This document shows positions 28,188 to 37,719 of a stretch of 64,000 nucleotides of DNA, in pieces. The notes beneath the pieces are model-generated. The model was not told the origin of the DNA. It saw nothing but the letters and a program-made list of their open reading frames with translations, and made no database searches. The number at the start of each line of letters is the position of its first letter. Position 1 is the stretch's first letter. Both the position numbers and the translations under genes were made by a program. The stretch comes from Methylococcus capsulatus str. Texas = ATCC 19069 (GTDB lineage: Bacteria > Pseudomonadota > Gammaproteobacteria > Methylococcales > Methylococcaceae), in NCBI RefSeq assembly GCF_000424685.1, contig NZ_AUKJ01000020.1:106931-170930 (forward strand), written 5' to 3'.

Positions 28188-30353
28188 TCAGGGAGTCATG
28201 CTCGTCTGCTTGACGATCTTCGGCGTGATGAAGATGAGGAGTTCCTTCTTCCTGTCCTCGACCGCGTTGCGCCGGAACATGAAACCGATGCCGGGAAGAT
28301 CGCCGAAAAACGGCACCTTGTCGGTGTTGTTGCGGCGCGTGCCTTCGTATACGCCGCCGAGCACAACCGTTTCGCCGTTGGCCACCTGCGCCACGGTGTC
28401 GATTTCACGTTTTTCGATGGCGAAATTGCCATTGGGCGCGAGTTCGCCCTTGTCATCCTTCTTGACCATGAGATCCATCAGGATATGGTCGTCCGGCGTG
28501 ATGTGCGGTGTCACATCGAGTTCCAGCACGGCGGGCTTGAACGCCACGTTCTGCACAGGAATGCCGCCACCGGTACCCTGCTGGGTAATCTGGTAAGGCA
28601 GCTCCACGCCCTGCATGATCTTGGCCTTGGACTGGTCGGCGGTGAGTACCCGGGGATTGGCGACGATTTCGCCACGGCCCTCCTTTTGGGCTGCCGACAG
28701 TTCGAGATCCAGCAGGTAATCGCCCATGGAAACCACGTATTGCGCCGTGCCGTAGGGCGAAAGCGTGGTGAGCTTGGCCAGATCGACCCCCAAGTCCGCC
28801 ATGCTTCCGGTGGGATTCAGGCGCTCGGCGGCGGTCAGGTTTTTAGGCCGGAAATCCAGCTTTGCCCCCAGCTCGCGCAGGAAATCCACGTTGGCGATGA
28901 CCACCCGTGACTCGATCATCACCTGCCGCACCGGCTTGTCGAGCTGCCGCACCAGGTCGCGGATACGTTCGAGGTTCCTCGGGGTATCCTGGACGATGAG
29001 TTGGTTGGTGCGCGGATCGGTGGTCACGTTGCCGCGACTCGAAAGGATCGACTGGGTGACGTCGTAGGCCTCCGTCGACGTCACACCCGGTCCACCGGTC
29101 AGGGCTTCCGGCCGGGTGATGGCTTTTTCCGCCTTTTCGGTCGTGCCCATGATGACCTTCTTGATGTCGTCGGCCTTGGTGTAGTTGATCTGGATGATCT
29201 CGGTGCGCAGCGGCTCCAGGTCCTCGACGACTTTCAACGCCTCCAGTTCGTCGCGCTCGCTCCGGTTGATCTCATCCAGCGGAGCCACACGGATGACGTT
29301 GCTGTTCGCCTCTTGCCGCTTGCCCAGCCCTTTGGCCTTGAGCACCAAGTCCAGGGCCTCGTCCCAGGGAACCTCGTTGAGTCTCAAGGTGACGCTGCCC
29401 TGCACGGAGTCCGAGGCCACGATGTTCAGATTGGTGAAGTCCGCCAGAATCTGCAGGACGTTCCGCACCGGGATGTCCTGAAAGTTCAGGGAAAGACGCT
29501 CCCCGGTGAACACGAGCCGCCGCTTCTTGGCCTCCTCTTTTTCCGCACGGCTCAGGGGGCGCAGTTCGACGGTGAGCAGTTTGCCGGACTGATAGGAAGA
29601 GTAATCGTATTCGTCCGACACCGGCGTAATCAGCAGTCTCGTACCCCGGCCGACGGGCATCGCCTCGACCCATTTCACCGGGGTGGCGAAATCGATCACT
29701 TCCAACCTGCGCGCCAACCGGCCCGGCAGGCTGGTGCCGGGGAGGTCGGCGACGACGCTGCGCCCTTCTTCGCGGAGATTGATGAGGGAATTCGGATCAC
29801 TCAGCGTGACCAGCAACCTCCCTTCGCCCTTCTCGCCGCGCCGGAAATCGATGCTCTCGACCTGTGGTCCCCCGGCCACGGGCCGTTCGGTCACGACGAC
29901 CGGCGCCGAAGCCGAATCGTCGGCCCGGCTCCCGGCCTTCCCACTCTGCAGGGTCACATACAGGAAGCGCCCGGCAACGCGGGTGGTATAAGGAACCGCA
30001 GTGGCCAGATTCAGGATCACCCGTGTCCTGCCGCCGGCCGCGATGGCCTGGACCGTTTCGACGCCGGCCTGGTGCACCGGAATCGGCTTCTTGTCCAGAT
30101 CGCTTCGGACACCGGCCAGATCCAACGCGATCCGTGCGGGATGTTCCGTGGTGAAAGACCGGGGTTCCGGCACGGGTCCGTCGAAACCCAGGCGAAGCTG
30201 GAAATTCTCGCTGGGCAGGGCCGTGAAATCGACGGACTGCAACGCCACTCCGCCCGCCAGAGCCACCCCACCCCAGCATAGGGCGAAGATGCCCGCAATC
30301 CAGCAAGGCGGGACTCTGCCGCTCCCAACATATCGAATAACAAACCGTCTCAC
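28188..30353 (-). CDS. pilQ: Type IV pilus secretin PilQ
   Basis: About 721 residues with a signal peptide ending near VALAGG. Two AMIN-type beta domains, then a secretin N-domain (NFQDIPVRNVLQILADFTN), an N0/N1 region, and the C-terminal secretin pore with VPFFGDLPGIGFMFR. It forms the outer-membrane channel through which the pilus passes. I prefer the GTG at 30353, because GAAGAGGG lies just before it and it clears the pilP stop. GTGs nine and eight codons upstream overlap pilP. Confidence 0.95.
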   Translation of the reverse strand: MRRFVIRYVGSGRVPPCWIAGIFALCWGGVALAGGVALQSVDFTALPSENFQLRLGFDGPVPEPRSFTTEHPARIALDLAGVRSDLDKKPIPVHQAGVETVQAIAAGGRTRVILNLATAVPYTTRVAGRFLYVTLQSGKAGSRADDSASAPVVVTERPVAGGPQVESIDFRRGEKGEGRLLVTLSDPNSLINLREEGRSVVADLPGTSLPGRLARRLEVIDFATPVKWVEAMPVGRGTRLLITPVSDEYDYSSYQSGKLLTVELRPLSRAEKEEAKKRRLVFTGERLSLNFQDIPVRNVLQILADFTNLNIVASDSVQGSVTLRLNEVPWDEALDLVLKAKGLGKRQEANSNVIRVAPLDEINRSERDELEALKVVEDLEPLRTEIIQINYTKADDIKKVIMGTTEKAEKAITRPEALTGGPGVTSTEAYDVTQSILSSRGNVTTDPRTNQLIVQDTPRNLERIRDLVRQLDKPVRQVMIESRVVIANVDFLRELGAKLDFRPKNLTAAERLNPTGSMADLGVDLAKLTTLSPYGTAQYVVSMGDYLLDLELSAAQKEGRGEIVANPRVLTADQSKAKIMQGVELPYQITQQGTGGGIPVQNVAFKPAVLELDVTPHITPDDHILMDLMVKKDDKGELAPNGNFAIEKREIDTVAQVANGETVVLGGVYEGTRRNNTDKVPFFGDLPGIGFMFRRNAVEDRKKELLIFITPKIVKQTSMTP

Positions 30354-30363
30354 TCGGCCCTCT

Positions 30364-30906
30364 TCATTTTTTGTCACCACCGGCTTCGATCAGCGTCATC
30401 GTGGTGATGCGCTCGAGCCATCCGCCCTGTGCATCCGGAACGATTTCGACCAGCTCCACCCCGTTTTCGCTGATGCGGGTGATCCTGCCGAAATTCCTGC
30501 CCATGTGGTTACCGGTCCGGACCCGGTGTATCGTGCCGTCGGCGGCCCGCACCAGCGCCCACATGATTCCGGACATCCGGACCGTCCCGACCATTCTCAA
30601 GGTATCCAACTCGTAACTCTCGAGCTGCTCCTTCTGGCGGGACAAGTCCGGGCGAATCCCGTTGTCGGCCGCCGCTGTCCCGGCATCGTCGGGCTTTTCG
30701 ATGGATTTGAAAGGATCATGCAAACCGGCCGGGTTGAACAGGAATGGCGATACCGTTCTGATTTCCGGCAGCGGCTCGATAGTGATTTTCTGGCGCGCCT
30801 TGACGTCGGCCACATAGCTCCTGAGGTCGGCCAATTCGTCCTCGGCGCAACCGGACAAGCAAACCAGCACCGCCGGCGCCCATGCGTACTTCGCACGAAC
30901 CATCAT
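30364..30906 (-). CDS. pilP: Type IV pilus assembly lipoprotein PilP
   Basis: 180 residues with a lipobox LSGC at the end of the signal peptide. The C-terminal half is the PilP beta domain (LRMVGTVRMSGIMWALVRA) that links the inner-membrane PilMNO complex to the PilQ secretin. The start overlaps the pilO stop (TGATG). Confidence 0.94.
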   Translation of the reverse strand: MMVRAKYAWAPAVLVCLSGCAEDELADLRSYVADVKARQKITIEPLPEIRTVSPFLFNPAGLHDPFKSIEKPDDAGTAAADNGIRPDLSRQKEQLESYELDTLRMVGTVRMSGIMWALVRAADGTIHRVRTGNHMGRNFGRITRISENGVELVEIVPDAQGGWLERITTMTLIEAGGDKK

Positions 30907-31544
30907 CAGCGTCGCCCGCGGTCAGCCGGGGAGGACGGTACGGCGCCGTCGTCGAGGTAGCGATAAGTCTTCACCAGCGCCGTCATGACCAGTTCGGCCT
31001 CGCCGGGCTTGGGTCCTGCTCCATCGGCGGAACGCGAAACGATCTTCACGTTGTGGACGGTCACGATCCGGGGAAGCGACGCCAGGCCGCTTACGAAGGC
31101 TCCGAACTCCATGTAGGTTCCGACCACCCGGATCTCGATCGGCAGTTCGGCATAGAATTCCTTGGAAACCTCCCCGCCCGGCTTGAACAGCTCGAACTCG
31201 AGGCCGCTTGCCAGACCGGTCTGGGAAACGTCCACCAGCAGATCGGGCACCTGGGTGCGGTCGGGAAGCTGCCGCAGCAGGTCACCGAAGGTCTTCTCGA
31301 TGTCCGCAAGTTGCAGCTTGTATTCTTCGAGGTTGACCGCCTTTTTCTGTTTGATCTCGAAGGTTTCCTTGAGCTCCTGCTCCCGGCGCTGCTGATCCTC
31401 CAGTCCGGCCAACTGGGTACGGGTGTCGAGGTAGTACCAGACACTGGCAAGCACGGTGCTCAGCACGGCGATGACGGCGAGTTTGACCGGCGTCGGCCAG
31501 GACCCGGCATACTCGAGGTCCCAGTTGATCTTCGCGAGGTTCAC
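30906..31544 (-). CDS. pilO: Type IV pilus assembly protein PilO
   Basis: 212 residues with one membrane helix (about 22-42), a coiled coil, and a ferredoxin-like periplasmic domain. The GTG start overlaps the pilN stop (GTGA). PilO pairs with PilN in the alignment complex. Confidence 0.94.
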   Translation of the reverse strand: MNLAKINWDLEYAGSWPTPVKLAVIAVLSTVLASVWYYLDTRTQLAGLEDQQRREQELKETFEIKQKKAVNLEEYKLQLADIEKTFGDLLRQLPDRTQVPDLLVDVSQTGLASGLEFELFKPGGEVSKEFYAELPIEIRVVGTYMEFGAFVSGLASLPRIVTVHNVKIVSRSADGAGPKPGEAELVMTALVKTYRYLDDGAVPSSPADRGRR

Positions 31545-32146
31545 GGCGCCGCCTTGCCCCCTGGCAGCGACTCTTCGCCGGTCCGGCCCCTGGGACCCTG
31601 TTTCATTCGCAGGGTGAACCGGCTACCCTTCTCCCGTTCCTTGCCCCTTCCCTGTGCATCCTGCTTGTTTTCGATGACCTCCAGGACCGGATCGTACAAC
31701 CACTCCGATCCTTCCAGATTGCGCATGTAGGCGGAAACCCGGGCATTGGACTGGGCGAAGCCGTTGACCGTGATGGCGCGCTCCTCCTGGGTCAAGTCCC
31801 GCAGGCTGACACCTTCCGGCACCGTCCGCGCGATTTCGTCGAACAGATGCACTTCTTCCGGCCGGCTCAACTGCAGTTGCTGGATGATTTCCATCTTGGC
31901 CACCAGCCGGCTCTTCTTGGCTTCCAGGTCCCTGATTTCCGCGATCTGGCGCTCCAGCGCCCCTATCTCGCCCTCGAGATACTGATTCCGCCGATTCTGG
32001 GTATCCATGGCGGCACTGATCTGGGTCCGTATCAGCAGCATCATCGCCGCGGTCAGGGCGAGACCGAGCCCGGTCCAGAGGGCGAATTCCTTCTGCCGTT
32101 CGCGCCTGAGCGCAGCGCGCCAGGGCAGGAGGTTGATGCGCGCCAT
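31541..32146 (-). CDS. pilN: Type IV pilus assembly protein PilN
   Basis: 201 residues beginning MARINLLPWRAALRRERQKE. The INLLPWR motif is the conserved PilM-binding peptide, followed by one membrane helix and a coiled coil. The start overlaps the pilM stop by one base (TGATG). The C-terminus is long and basic. Confidence 0.94.
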   Translation of the reverse strand: MARINLLPWRAALRRERQKEFALWTGLGLALTAAMMLLIRTQISAAMDTQNRRNQYLEGEIGALERQIAEIRDLEAKKSRLVAKMEIIQQLQLSRPEEVHLFDEIARTVPEGVSLRDLTQEERAITVNGFAQSNARVSAYMRNLEGSEWLYDPVLEVIENKQDAQGRGKEREKGSRFTLRMKQGPRGRTGEESLPGGKAAP

Positions 32147-33216
32147 CAGTCGAAACTCCGCAGTGCCAGGCCGCATGCCAGCATCAGGGCGGATGAATCG
32201 TAACTCAGGCGCTCCTGCCGCACCCTTCCCGAAAAACTCATGTGACGGAAGGGATTGGCAATCACGGTGGGAACCTGCAACGCCGCCTCGACGTAACGGT
32301 CTATCCCCGGAATCATGGCGCAGCCGCCGGCCAGCACCACCGCATCGAAACCACGCTGCGCAGTGGACGACAGATAGAACTGGAACGATCGGCTGATCTG
32401 CTGAACCAAGGCATGCTTGAACGGCTCCAGCACCTCTTCGGCATAGTTGCCGGGAAGGCTCCCCTCCTTCTTCGCCAGCCCCGCTTCCTCGTAGGTCAAA
32501 CCGTAGCGCCGCTGGATCTCGTCGGTGAGCTGCATGCCGCCGAAACCCTGTTCCCGCGTGTAGATGATGGAACCGCCATGGATGACGTTGAGCGTCGTGG
32601 CCATGGCGCCCACATCGGCTACGGCAACCGCCCGGTCGCGGAGGAGCGGTGGAAGCTGATCCCGGACAAGTTCGAAGGCGCGTTCGATGGCATAGGACTC
32701 GACATCGACGATCTCGACGCCGAGTCCGGCATTTTCCAGTACCGAGACCCGGTCTTCCACGTTCTCCCGGCGAGTCGCCACCAGCAGCACATCCAGCAGA
32801 TCGGGATTCTTCGGATTCTTCCCCAGCACCTCGAAATCCAGGCTGACTTCCTCCCTGGCGTGAGGAATGTACTGGTCCGCCTCCAGTTCGATCTGCGCCT
32901 CGAGTTCGTCGCCCTCCAGGTTGGCGGGTAGGGCGATGCGCTTGGTGATGACCACCGAGCCAGGCACAGCGACCACCGCGTGCCTGAGCGCGGTCCCCGA
33001 CTGTTTGACCACGGCCCGGACCGCCGCCGACACGTTGTCCGGCTCGGCAAGGGTGTTGTCGACCACCGTGTTGCGGGGCAAAGGCACAACGCCATAGCTT
33101 TCCACCTGGTAGCCGCCGTTCTTTCTGCTCAGCTCGAGCAGCTTGACCGCCGCCGCGCTGATGTCGATCCCCAGCAGGAGCGGTTTCTTCCTTCCTAAGC
33201 CCCACATGGCTGACAT
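32146..33216 (-). CDS. pilM: Type IV pilus assembly ATPase-fold protein PilM
   Basis: 356 residues with the actin-like ATPase fold: LLGIDISAAAVKLLEL at the N-terminus, AVADVGAMATTLNVIHGG in the middle, and VVLAGGCAMIPGID near the C-terminus. It is a cytoplasmic partner of PilN. First gene of the pilMNOPQ operon, whose promoter must be in the divergent gap to mrcA. A second ATG three codons in is an alternative start. Confidence 0.95.
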   Translation of the reverse strand: MSAMWGLGRKKPLLLGIDISAAAVKLLELSRKNGGYQVESYGVVPLPRNTVVDNTLAEPDNVSAAVRAVVKQSGTALRHAVVAVPGSVVITKRIALPANLEGDELEAQIELEADQYIPHAREEVSLDFEVLGKNPKNPDLLDVLLVATRRENVEDRVSVLENAGLGVEIVDVESYAIERAFELVRDQLPPLLRDRAVAVADVGAMATTLNVIHGGSIIYTREQGFGGMQLTDEIQRRYGLTYEEAGLAKKEGSLPGNYAEEVLEPFKHALVQQISRSFQFYLSSTAQRGFDAVVLAGGCAMIPGIDRYVEAALQVPTVIANPFRHMSFSGRVRQERLSYDSSALMLACGLALRSFD

Positions 33217-33418
33217 GTCACCGGAAAATGGAACGGAGCTCGGAAAGCCGCAACATGCTACTGGAAAACGACATCATTGATAATTCAAAGATACCCCAAC
33301 ACTGGAGACACGGAATGATCGGCCGAAGCAGCCCGCCGTGGCGGTTCGCTCCCTTCGGGCAACTGGGGTATCATGCAAACCTTAATATAAAAACGCTCCC
33401 CCTACAAAATCCTCTCCG
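33217..33418. promoter_or_regulatory. Divergent promoter region pilM / mrcA
   Basis: About 200 bases between pilM and mrcA, AT-richer than average around 33265-33300 and 33380-33400 (cttaatataaaaac). It must contain promoters in both directions. No specific operator was recognised. Confidence 0.45.
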
Positions 33419-35965
33419 GTGAACAGCCGTCGGGCAGCCGCGGATCTCACCGCCATCGCCGAAACCAACGTCGTGGCAATTTTTTCCCGAAAGACCAGAA
33501 GACCCCGTTACTGGCTGATGACACTCGAAGTCCTGCTGGTCGCCATCCTGGTCATCGCGCTGGGGCTGTTCGGACTGTACCGCCATCTCGAACCGCAATT
33601 GCCGGACATCGCGATACTGAAAGAAGTGCGCTATCAGATCCCCATGTCGGTCTACAGCCGCGACGGCAAGCTGATCGCGCAGTTCGGCGAGAAGAAGCGC
33701 AGCCCCGTCGCCATCGGCAGCGTCCCCCAGGACCTGATCCATGCGTTCATTGCGGCCGAAGACGACCGCTTCTATGACCACGTCGGAGTGGATTACCAAG
33801 GCATCCTGCGCGCCGTGCTCACCTTCGCCCGGACCGGCGAAAAACGTCAGGGCGGCAGCACGATCACCATGCAGGTCGCGCGCAACTTCTTCCTGAGCAG
33901 CGAGAAGACCTTTCTCCGCAAGATCAAGGAAATCATGCTGGCGATCCGGATCGACTCGGAACTCTCCAAAGACCAGATTCTCGAGCTCTACCTGAACAAG
34001 ATCTATTTCGGCCAGCACGCCTACGGCATCGAGGCCGCGGCCCAGGTGTACTACGGCAAACACGTGGGTGAACTGACCCTCGGCGAGATGGCGATGATCG
34101 CCGGACTCCCCAAGGCACCGTCCGCCTTCAACCCGGTCGCCAACCCCGAGCGGGCCCAGACCCGTCGCAACTACGTACTGCGACGCATGCGCAAGCTACG
34201 CTTCATCACCGACGAGGTCTACCAGAGAGCCCTGAACGAGCCGATCACCGCCCGCATCCACACCCGGCTCATCGAGCTGGACGCCCCCTACGTCGCCGAG
34301 ATGGTACGCGCCGAGATGTATCAGCAATACGGCGATGATGCCTACGAGAGTGGCTACGCGGTCTACACCACCATCGACAGCCATGCCCAACGAACGGCGG
34401 AGTCGGCCCTGCAGTCGGGTTTGCGAGCCTACGACGAAAGGCACGGCTACCGCAAAGCCAAGGTTCACATCGATCTCAAACAGCTGAAGGCCAAGTCGGC
34501 GTGGAACCGGATACTGGAAGACCAAGGCCCCGCGGGCGACACCGTGCCAGCGTTGGTACTCACCGCCACCGACACGACCGCGGGTCTCTATACCGTAAAT
34601 CACGGCGAACCCGAACTCTCCTACGACGCCGTCCGCTGGGCCAGACCGTTCATCAGCGTGGATGCCCATGGGGTGCCGCCCCGCTCGGTCAAGGAGGTAC
34701 TCAAGCCCGGTGACGTGATCCGGATCCGCAAGAACGCCGACGGCCGTTGGGTGCTGACCCAGATTCCCAAGGTCCAGGGCGCGCTGGTCGAGCTGGATGC
34801 CGACAGCGGCGCCATCATCGCCGTCGCCGGCGGCTTCGACTACCGGCTCAGCAAGTTCAACCGCGCCAGCCAGGGCCAACGCCAGCCCGGGTCGGGATTC
34901 AAACCTGTGGTATATTCCGCCGCCCTGGATTCGGGGTTCACCCCGGCGAGCGTGGTCAACGATTCACCGGTATCCTTCCCAGACCCCGCCTCGCCTGGCG
35001 GGATCTGGCGGCCGCACAACTATTCGATGAAATACGCAGGGCCCACCCCTTTGCGGGAAGCCCTGGCCAAATCGCGCAACATGGTGTCCATCCGACTCTT
35101 GCGCGCCGTCGGTCTGCCCAAAGTAATCGAGCTGGCAGAAAAATTCGGCTTCACGCCGGACGAACTGCCCCGCTCGTACACGCTGGCGCTGGGTTCCGGT
35201 ACCGCCTCCCCGCTCCGGATGGCCCAGGTCTATGCCGTGTTCGCCAACGGGGGCTACCGGGTCGACCCCTACCTCATCAGCCGCATCGAAACCCAGAACG
35301 GTCGGCTGCTGTATCAGGCCACGCCGGCCATCGCCTGCCTGGACTGCGCCGATGGCAAATCCACGGCGAACCGGGCGAAACGGGTCATCTCGGAAGAAGT
35401 CCATTACATGATGCACTCCATGCTGCAGGATGTGGTTCGCCGGGGCACCGCCACCAAGGCATTGGAGCTCGGACGATCAGACCTGGCAGGCAAGACCGGC
35501 ACCACCAATCAGTACCGCGACGCCTGGTTCAATGGCTATGTGCCCGGTCTCGTGACGGTGGCGTGGGTGGGATTCGACTCGTACCAGACGCTCGGCGACA
35601 AGGAAACCGGCGGACAGACTGCATTGCCCATCTGGATGGAGTTCATGAAGGAGATGCTGCGCGACGTGCCCGAGCGCAAATTTCCCCAGCCTGCCGGGAT
35701 CATGACCGCACGGATCGACCCCGCGACGGGAAACCGGCTGCCCGCCAGCGTCCCCGGCGGGATCGTGGAACTGGTGCCGCGGCCGACGCCCCAACCCGGC
35801 TTCGATGCCGCCGCCGAGGAGCCCGAAGTCGCCGCCCCGGCATCCCAGTCCGATGCCTCGGGCGCGCGCGCCCCCGAATCCATCCCCCCCGAAGAGGAAG
35901 AAATCGGGGAGGCTCCACCGGCGCAGCCCGTGGAAACGCCGAAGCCGATGGAATCCTTGTTTTGA
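33419..35965 (+). CDS. mrcA: Penicillin-binding protein 1A
   Basis: 848 residues, bifunctional. A membrane helix (about 37-58) is followed by a family 51 glycosyltransferase domain with EDDRFYDHVGVD and QILELYLNKIYFG, an OB-like linker, and a transpeptidase domain with the active-site SGFKP tetrad, SRN and KTGTT. A Pro/Glu-rich tail ends it. It polymerises and crosslinks peptidoglycan. The gene is divergent from pilM, the common gammaproteobacterial arrangement. The first start is a GTG; a second GTG at 33473, nearer the membrane helix, is also possible. Confidence 0.95.
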   Translation: MNSRRAAADLTAIAETNVVAIFSRKTRRPRYWLMTLEVLLVAILVIALGLFGLYRHLEPQLPDIAILKEVRYQIPMSVYSRDGKLIAQFGEKKRSPVAIGSVPQDLIHAFIAAEDDRFYDHVGVDYQGILRAVLTFARTGEKRQGGSTITMQVARNFFLSSEKTFLRKIKEIMLAIRIDSELSKDQILELYLNKIYFGQHAYGIEAAAQVYYGKHVGELTLGEMAMIAGLPKAPSAFNPVANPERAQTRRNYVLRRMRKLRFITDEVYQRALNEPITARIHTRLIELDAPYVAEMVRAEMYQQYGDDAYESGYAVYTTIDSHAQRTAESALQSGLRAYDERHGYRKAKVHIDLKQLKAKSAWNRILEDQGPAGDTVPALVLTATDTTAGLYTVNHGEPELSYDAVRWARPFISVDAHGVPPRSVKEVLKPGDVIRIRKNADGRWVLTQIPKVQGALVELDADSGAIIAVAGGFDYRLSKFNRASQGQRQPGSGFKPVVYSAALDSGFTPASVVNDSPVSFPDPASPGGIWRPHNYSMKYAGPTPLREALAKSRNMVSIRLLRAVGLPKVIELAEKFGFTPDELPRSYTLALGSGTASPLRMAQVYAVFANGGYRVDPYLISRIETQNGRLLYQATPAIACLDCADGKSTANRAKRVISEEVHYMMHSMLQDVVRRGTATKALELGRSDLAGKTGTTNQYRDAWFNGYVPGLVTVAWVGFDSYQTLGDKETGGQTALPIWMEFMKEMLRDVPERKFPQPAGIMTARIDPATGNRLPASVPGGIVELVPRPTPQPGFDAAAEEPEVAAPASQSDASGARAPESIPPEEEEIGEAPPAQPVETPKPMESLF

Positions 35966-35980
35966 CGATGGGAACGGAAA

Positions 35981-36592
35981 GTGAGAACCCGCCAGAAAAC
36001 ACGCTCTCACCTGGCCTGGGCGGCTGCCCGGCTGATGGCCGAGCAAGGCATCGACGACCCTCAGCAGGCACTGAACAAGGCTGCCGCCCGGCTAGGCCAG
36101 ACCGACCGACGTCAGTTGCCGGAACCGGATGAGGTCGACGCAGCCCTGATCGAGTATAACCGGCTGTTCCGGCCGGCCATGCAGAGCGCCGAACTGGACC
36201 GACAGCGCGTTCTGGCTCTGGAGGCCATGGAGTTCCTCGCGGAGTTCGATCCGCGCCTCACGGGCGCAGCACTGGACGGAACCGCCGGCCGCCACAGCTC
36301 GATCACGCTGCAGGTGTTTGCCGATGCGCCGGAAGAAGTCATGCGCAAACTGCTCGACGCCCATGTGCCGTTCCGCGAAACCTCGTGCCGATGCCGGCTC
36401 CGGGGTGAGAACGCGACGCTCCCCGCCCTCTCGTTCTACGTGGACGAAACGCCGATGGAGCTGTGCATATTCCCGGCGACGGCGGCCGGGCGGGCCGCCG
36501 CTGCGGGAAACAGGGAGGGCGGGGCATCGATCCGGGAGCTGCGCACCCTGCTCGGGAGAGCGGCCGGCACGGAAAACGGGGAGACGGACTGA
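35981..36592 (+). CDS. Hypothetical cytoplasmic protein downstream of mrcA
   Basis: 203 residues from a GTG (MRTRQKTRSHLAWAAARLM). The N-terminal ~60 residues are basic and helical. Middle segments (SSITLQVFADAPEEVMRKLLD) look alpha/beta. The C-terminus is Gly/Ala/Arg-rich. The arrangement of short motifs resembles small proteins with a nucleotidyltransferase-like look, but no catalytic motif is clear. It lies 15 bases after mrcA, with a GGAA before the start. Confidence 0.65.
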   Translation: MRTRQKTRSHLAWAAARLMAEQGIDDPQQALNKAAARLGQTDRRQLPEPDEVDAALIEYNRLFRPAMQSAELDRQRVLALEAMEFLAEFDPRLTGAALDGTAGRHSSITLQVFADAPEEVMRKLLDAHVPFRETSCRCRLRGENATLPALSFYVDETPMELCIFPATAAGRAAAAGNREGGASIRELRTLLGRAAGTENGETD

Positions 36593-36627
36593 GCCCCGCC
36601 CGAGCAGCGGCGGCCGCCCCCGCTTCG

Positions 36628-36831
36628 TCAGCCGCGGCCGTATTTGCGGCGGAATTTGTCGACGCGGCCCGCGGTATCGACGATCTTCTGCTTACCCGTA
36701 TAGAATGGGTGACAGGCCGAGCAGACTTCGACGTGGAAATCCTTGCCGATCGTAGATCGGGTTTCAAAGGTGTTTCCGCAACTGCAGCTTACGGTCACCG
36801 TCGTATAGTCGGGATGAATGTCTGGCTTCAT
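36628..36831 (-). CDS. rpmE: 50S ribosomal protein L31 (zinc-binding form)
   Basis: 67 residues from [19 protein letters not shown]. Both zinc pairs are present (CSCG and [13 protein letters not shown]), so this is the Cys-containing type. The ATG at 36831 is the family start; the open frame upstream of it is not coding. It is divergent from xthA. Confidence 0.97.
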   Translation of the reverse strand: MKPDIHPDYTTVTVSCSCGNTFETRSTIGKDFHVEVCSACHPFYTGKQKIVDTAGRVDKFRRKYGRG

Positions 36832-36945
36832 GGTACGAGGTACTCCAAGGGGCTCGAACGGACGAAATCTGGCATGGTACTGTAATCGGACCACCGCAGC
36901 AAGCCGCGACCCCGGAAACCCTCGCCCTCCATTCCCTGTCTCCCC

Positions 36946-37719
36946 ATGAGAATCATCACGCTGAACGTGAACGGCATCCGCTCGGCCGCGCGCAAGGGCT
37001 TCTTCGACTGGCTGCCGAAGCAGAACGCCGACATCGTCTGTCTGCAGGAAATCAAAGCCCAGACCACCCAGCTCAACGACGAACTGTTCTGGCCGGAAAG
37101 CTATGCCTGTTATTACCTGGAAGCCGAGAAAAAAGGCTACAGCGGCGTGGCCCTCTACGCTCGCAAGGAGCCCGACGATGTGATCCAGGGCCTGGGCTGG
37201 GACGACATGGACACGGAGGCTCGTTACCTGGAGGCCCGCTTCGGCGAGTTGAGTGTGGTGTCGCTGTACATTCCGTCCGGCTCATCCAGTGAACAGCGCC
37301 AGGCCGTCAAATTCGGTTTCCTCGACCGTTTCCTCCCCTTCCTGGACGATTGCGCCCGCTCCGGCCGGCAATACATTTTCTGCGGCGACTGGAACATCGC
37401 GCACAAGCCCATCGACCTGAAGAACTGGCGTTCGAATCAGAAAAACTCCGGTTTCCTGCCGGAGGAACGCGCCTGGCTGGACCGGGTGTTCGAGGAAGCG
37501 GGCTGGGTCGATGCCTTCCGCGCGGTCAATCCGGAACCGGAGCAGTACACCTGGTGGTCCAACCGCGGGCAGGCCTGGGCCAAGAACGTGGGATGGCGCA
37601 TCGACTACCAGGTCGTCAGTCCGGGACTGCGCGAGCTGATCCGCTCCGCGGCGATCTACAAGGAAGAGCGCTTCTCCGATCACGCCCCGCTCATCATCGA
37701 CTATGACCTCACCCTCTGA
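36946..37719 (+). CDS. xthA: Exodeoxyribonuclease III
   Basis: 257 residues, the family length. The catalytic motifs are [15 protein letters not shown] (metal Glu), [14 protein letters not shown] and [10 protein letters not shown]. It cuts at abasic sites and removes 3' blocking groups in base-excision repair. Its last 17 bases overlap the start of the MFS gene. Confidence 0.96.
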   Translation: MRIITLNVNGIRSAARKGFFDWLPKQNADIVCLQEIKAQTTQLNDELFWPESYACYYLEAEKKGYSGVALYARKEPDDVIQGLGWDDMDTEARYLEARFGELSVVSLYIPSGSSSEQRQAVKFGFLDRFLPFLDDCARSGRQYIFCGDWNIAHKPIDLKNWRSNQKNSGFLPEERAWLDRVFEEAGWVDAFRAVNPEPEQYTWWSNRGQAWAKNVGWRIDYQVVSPGLRELIRSAAIYKEERFSDHAPLIIDYDLTL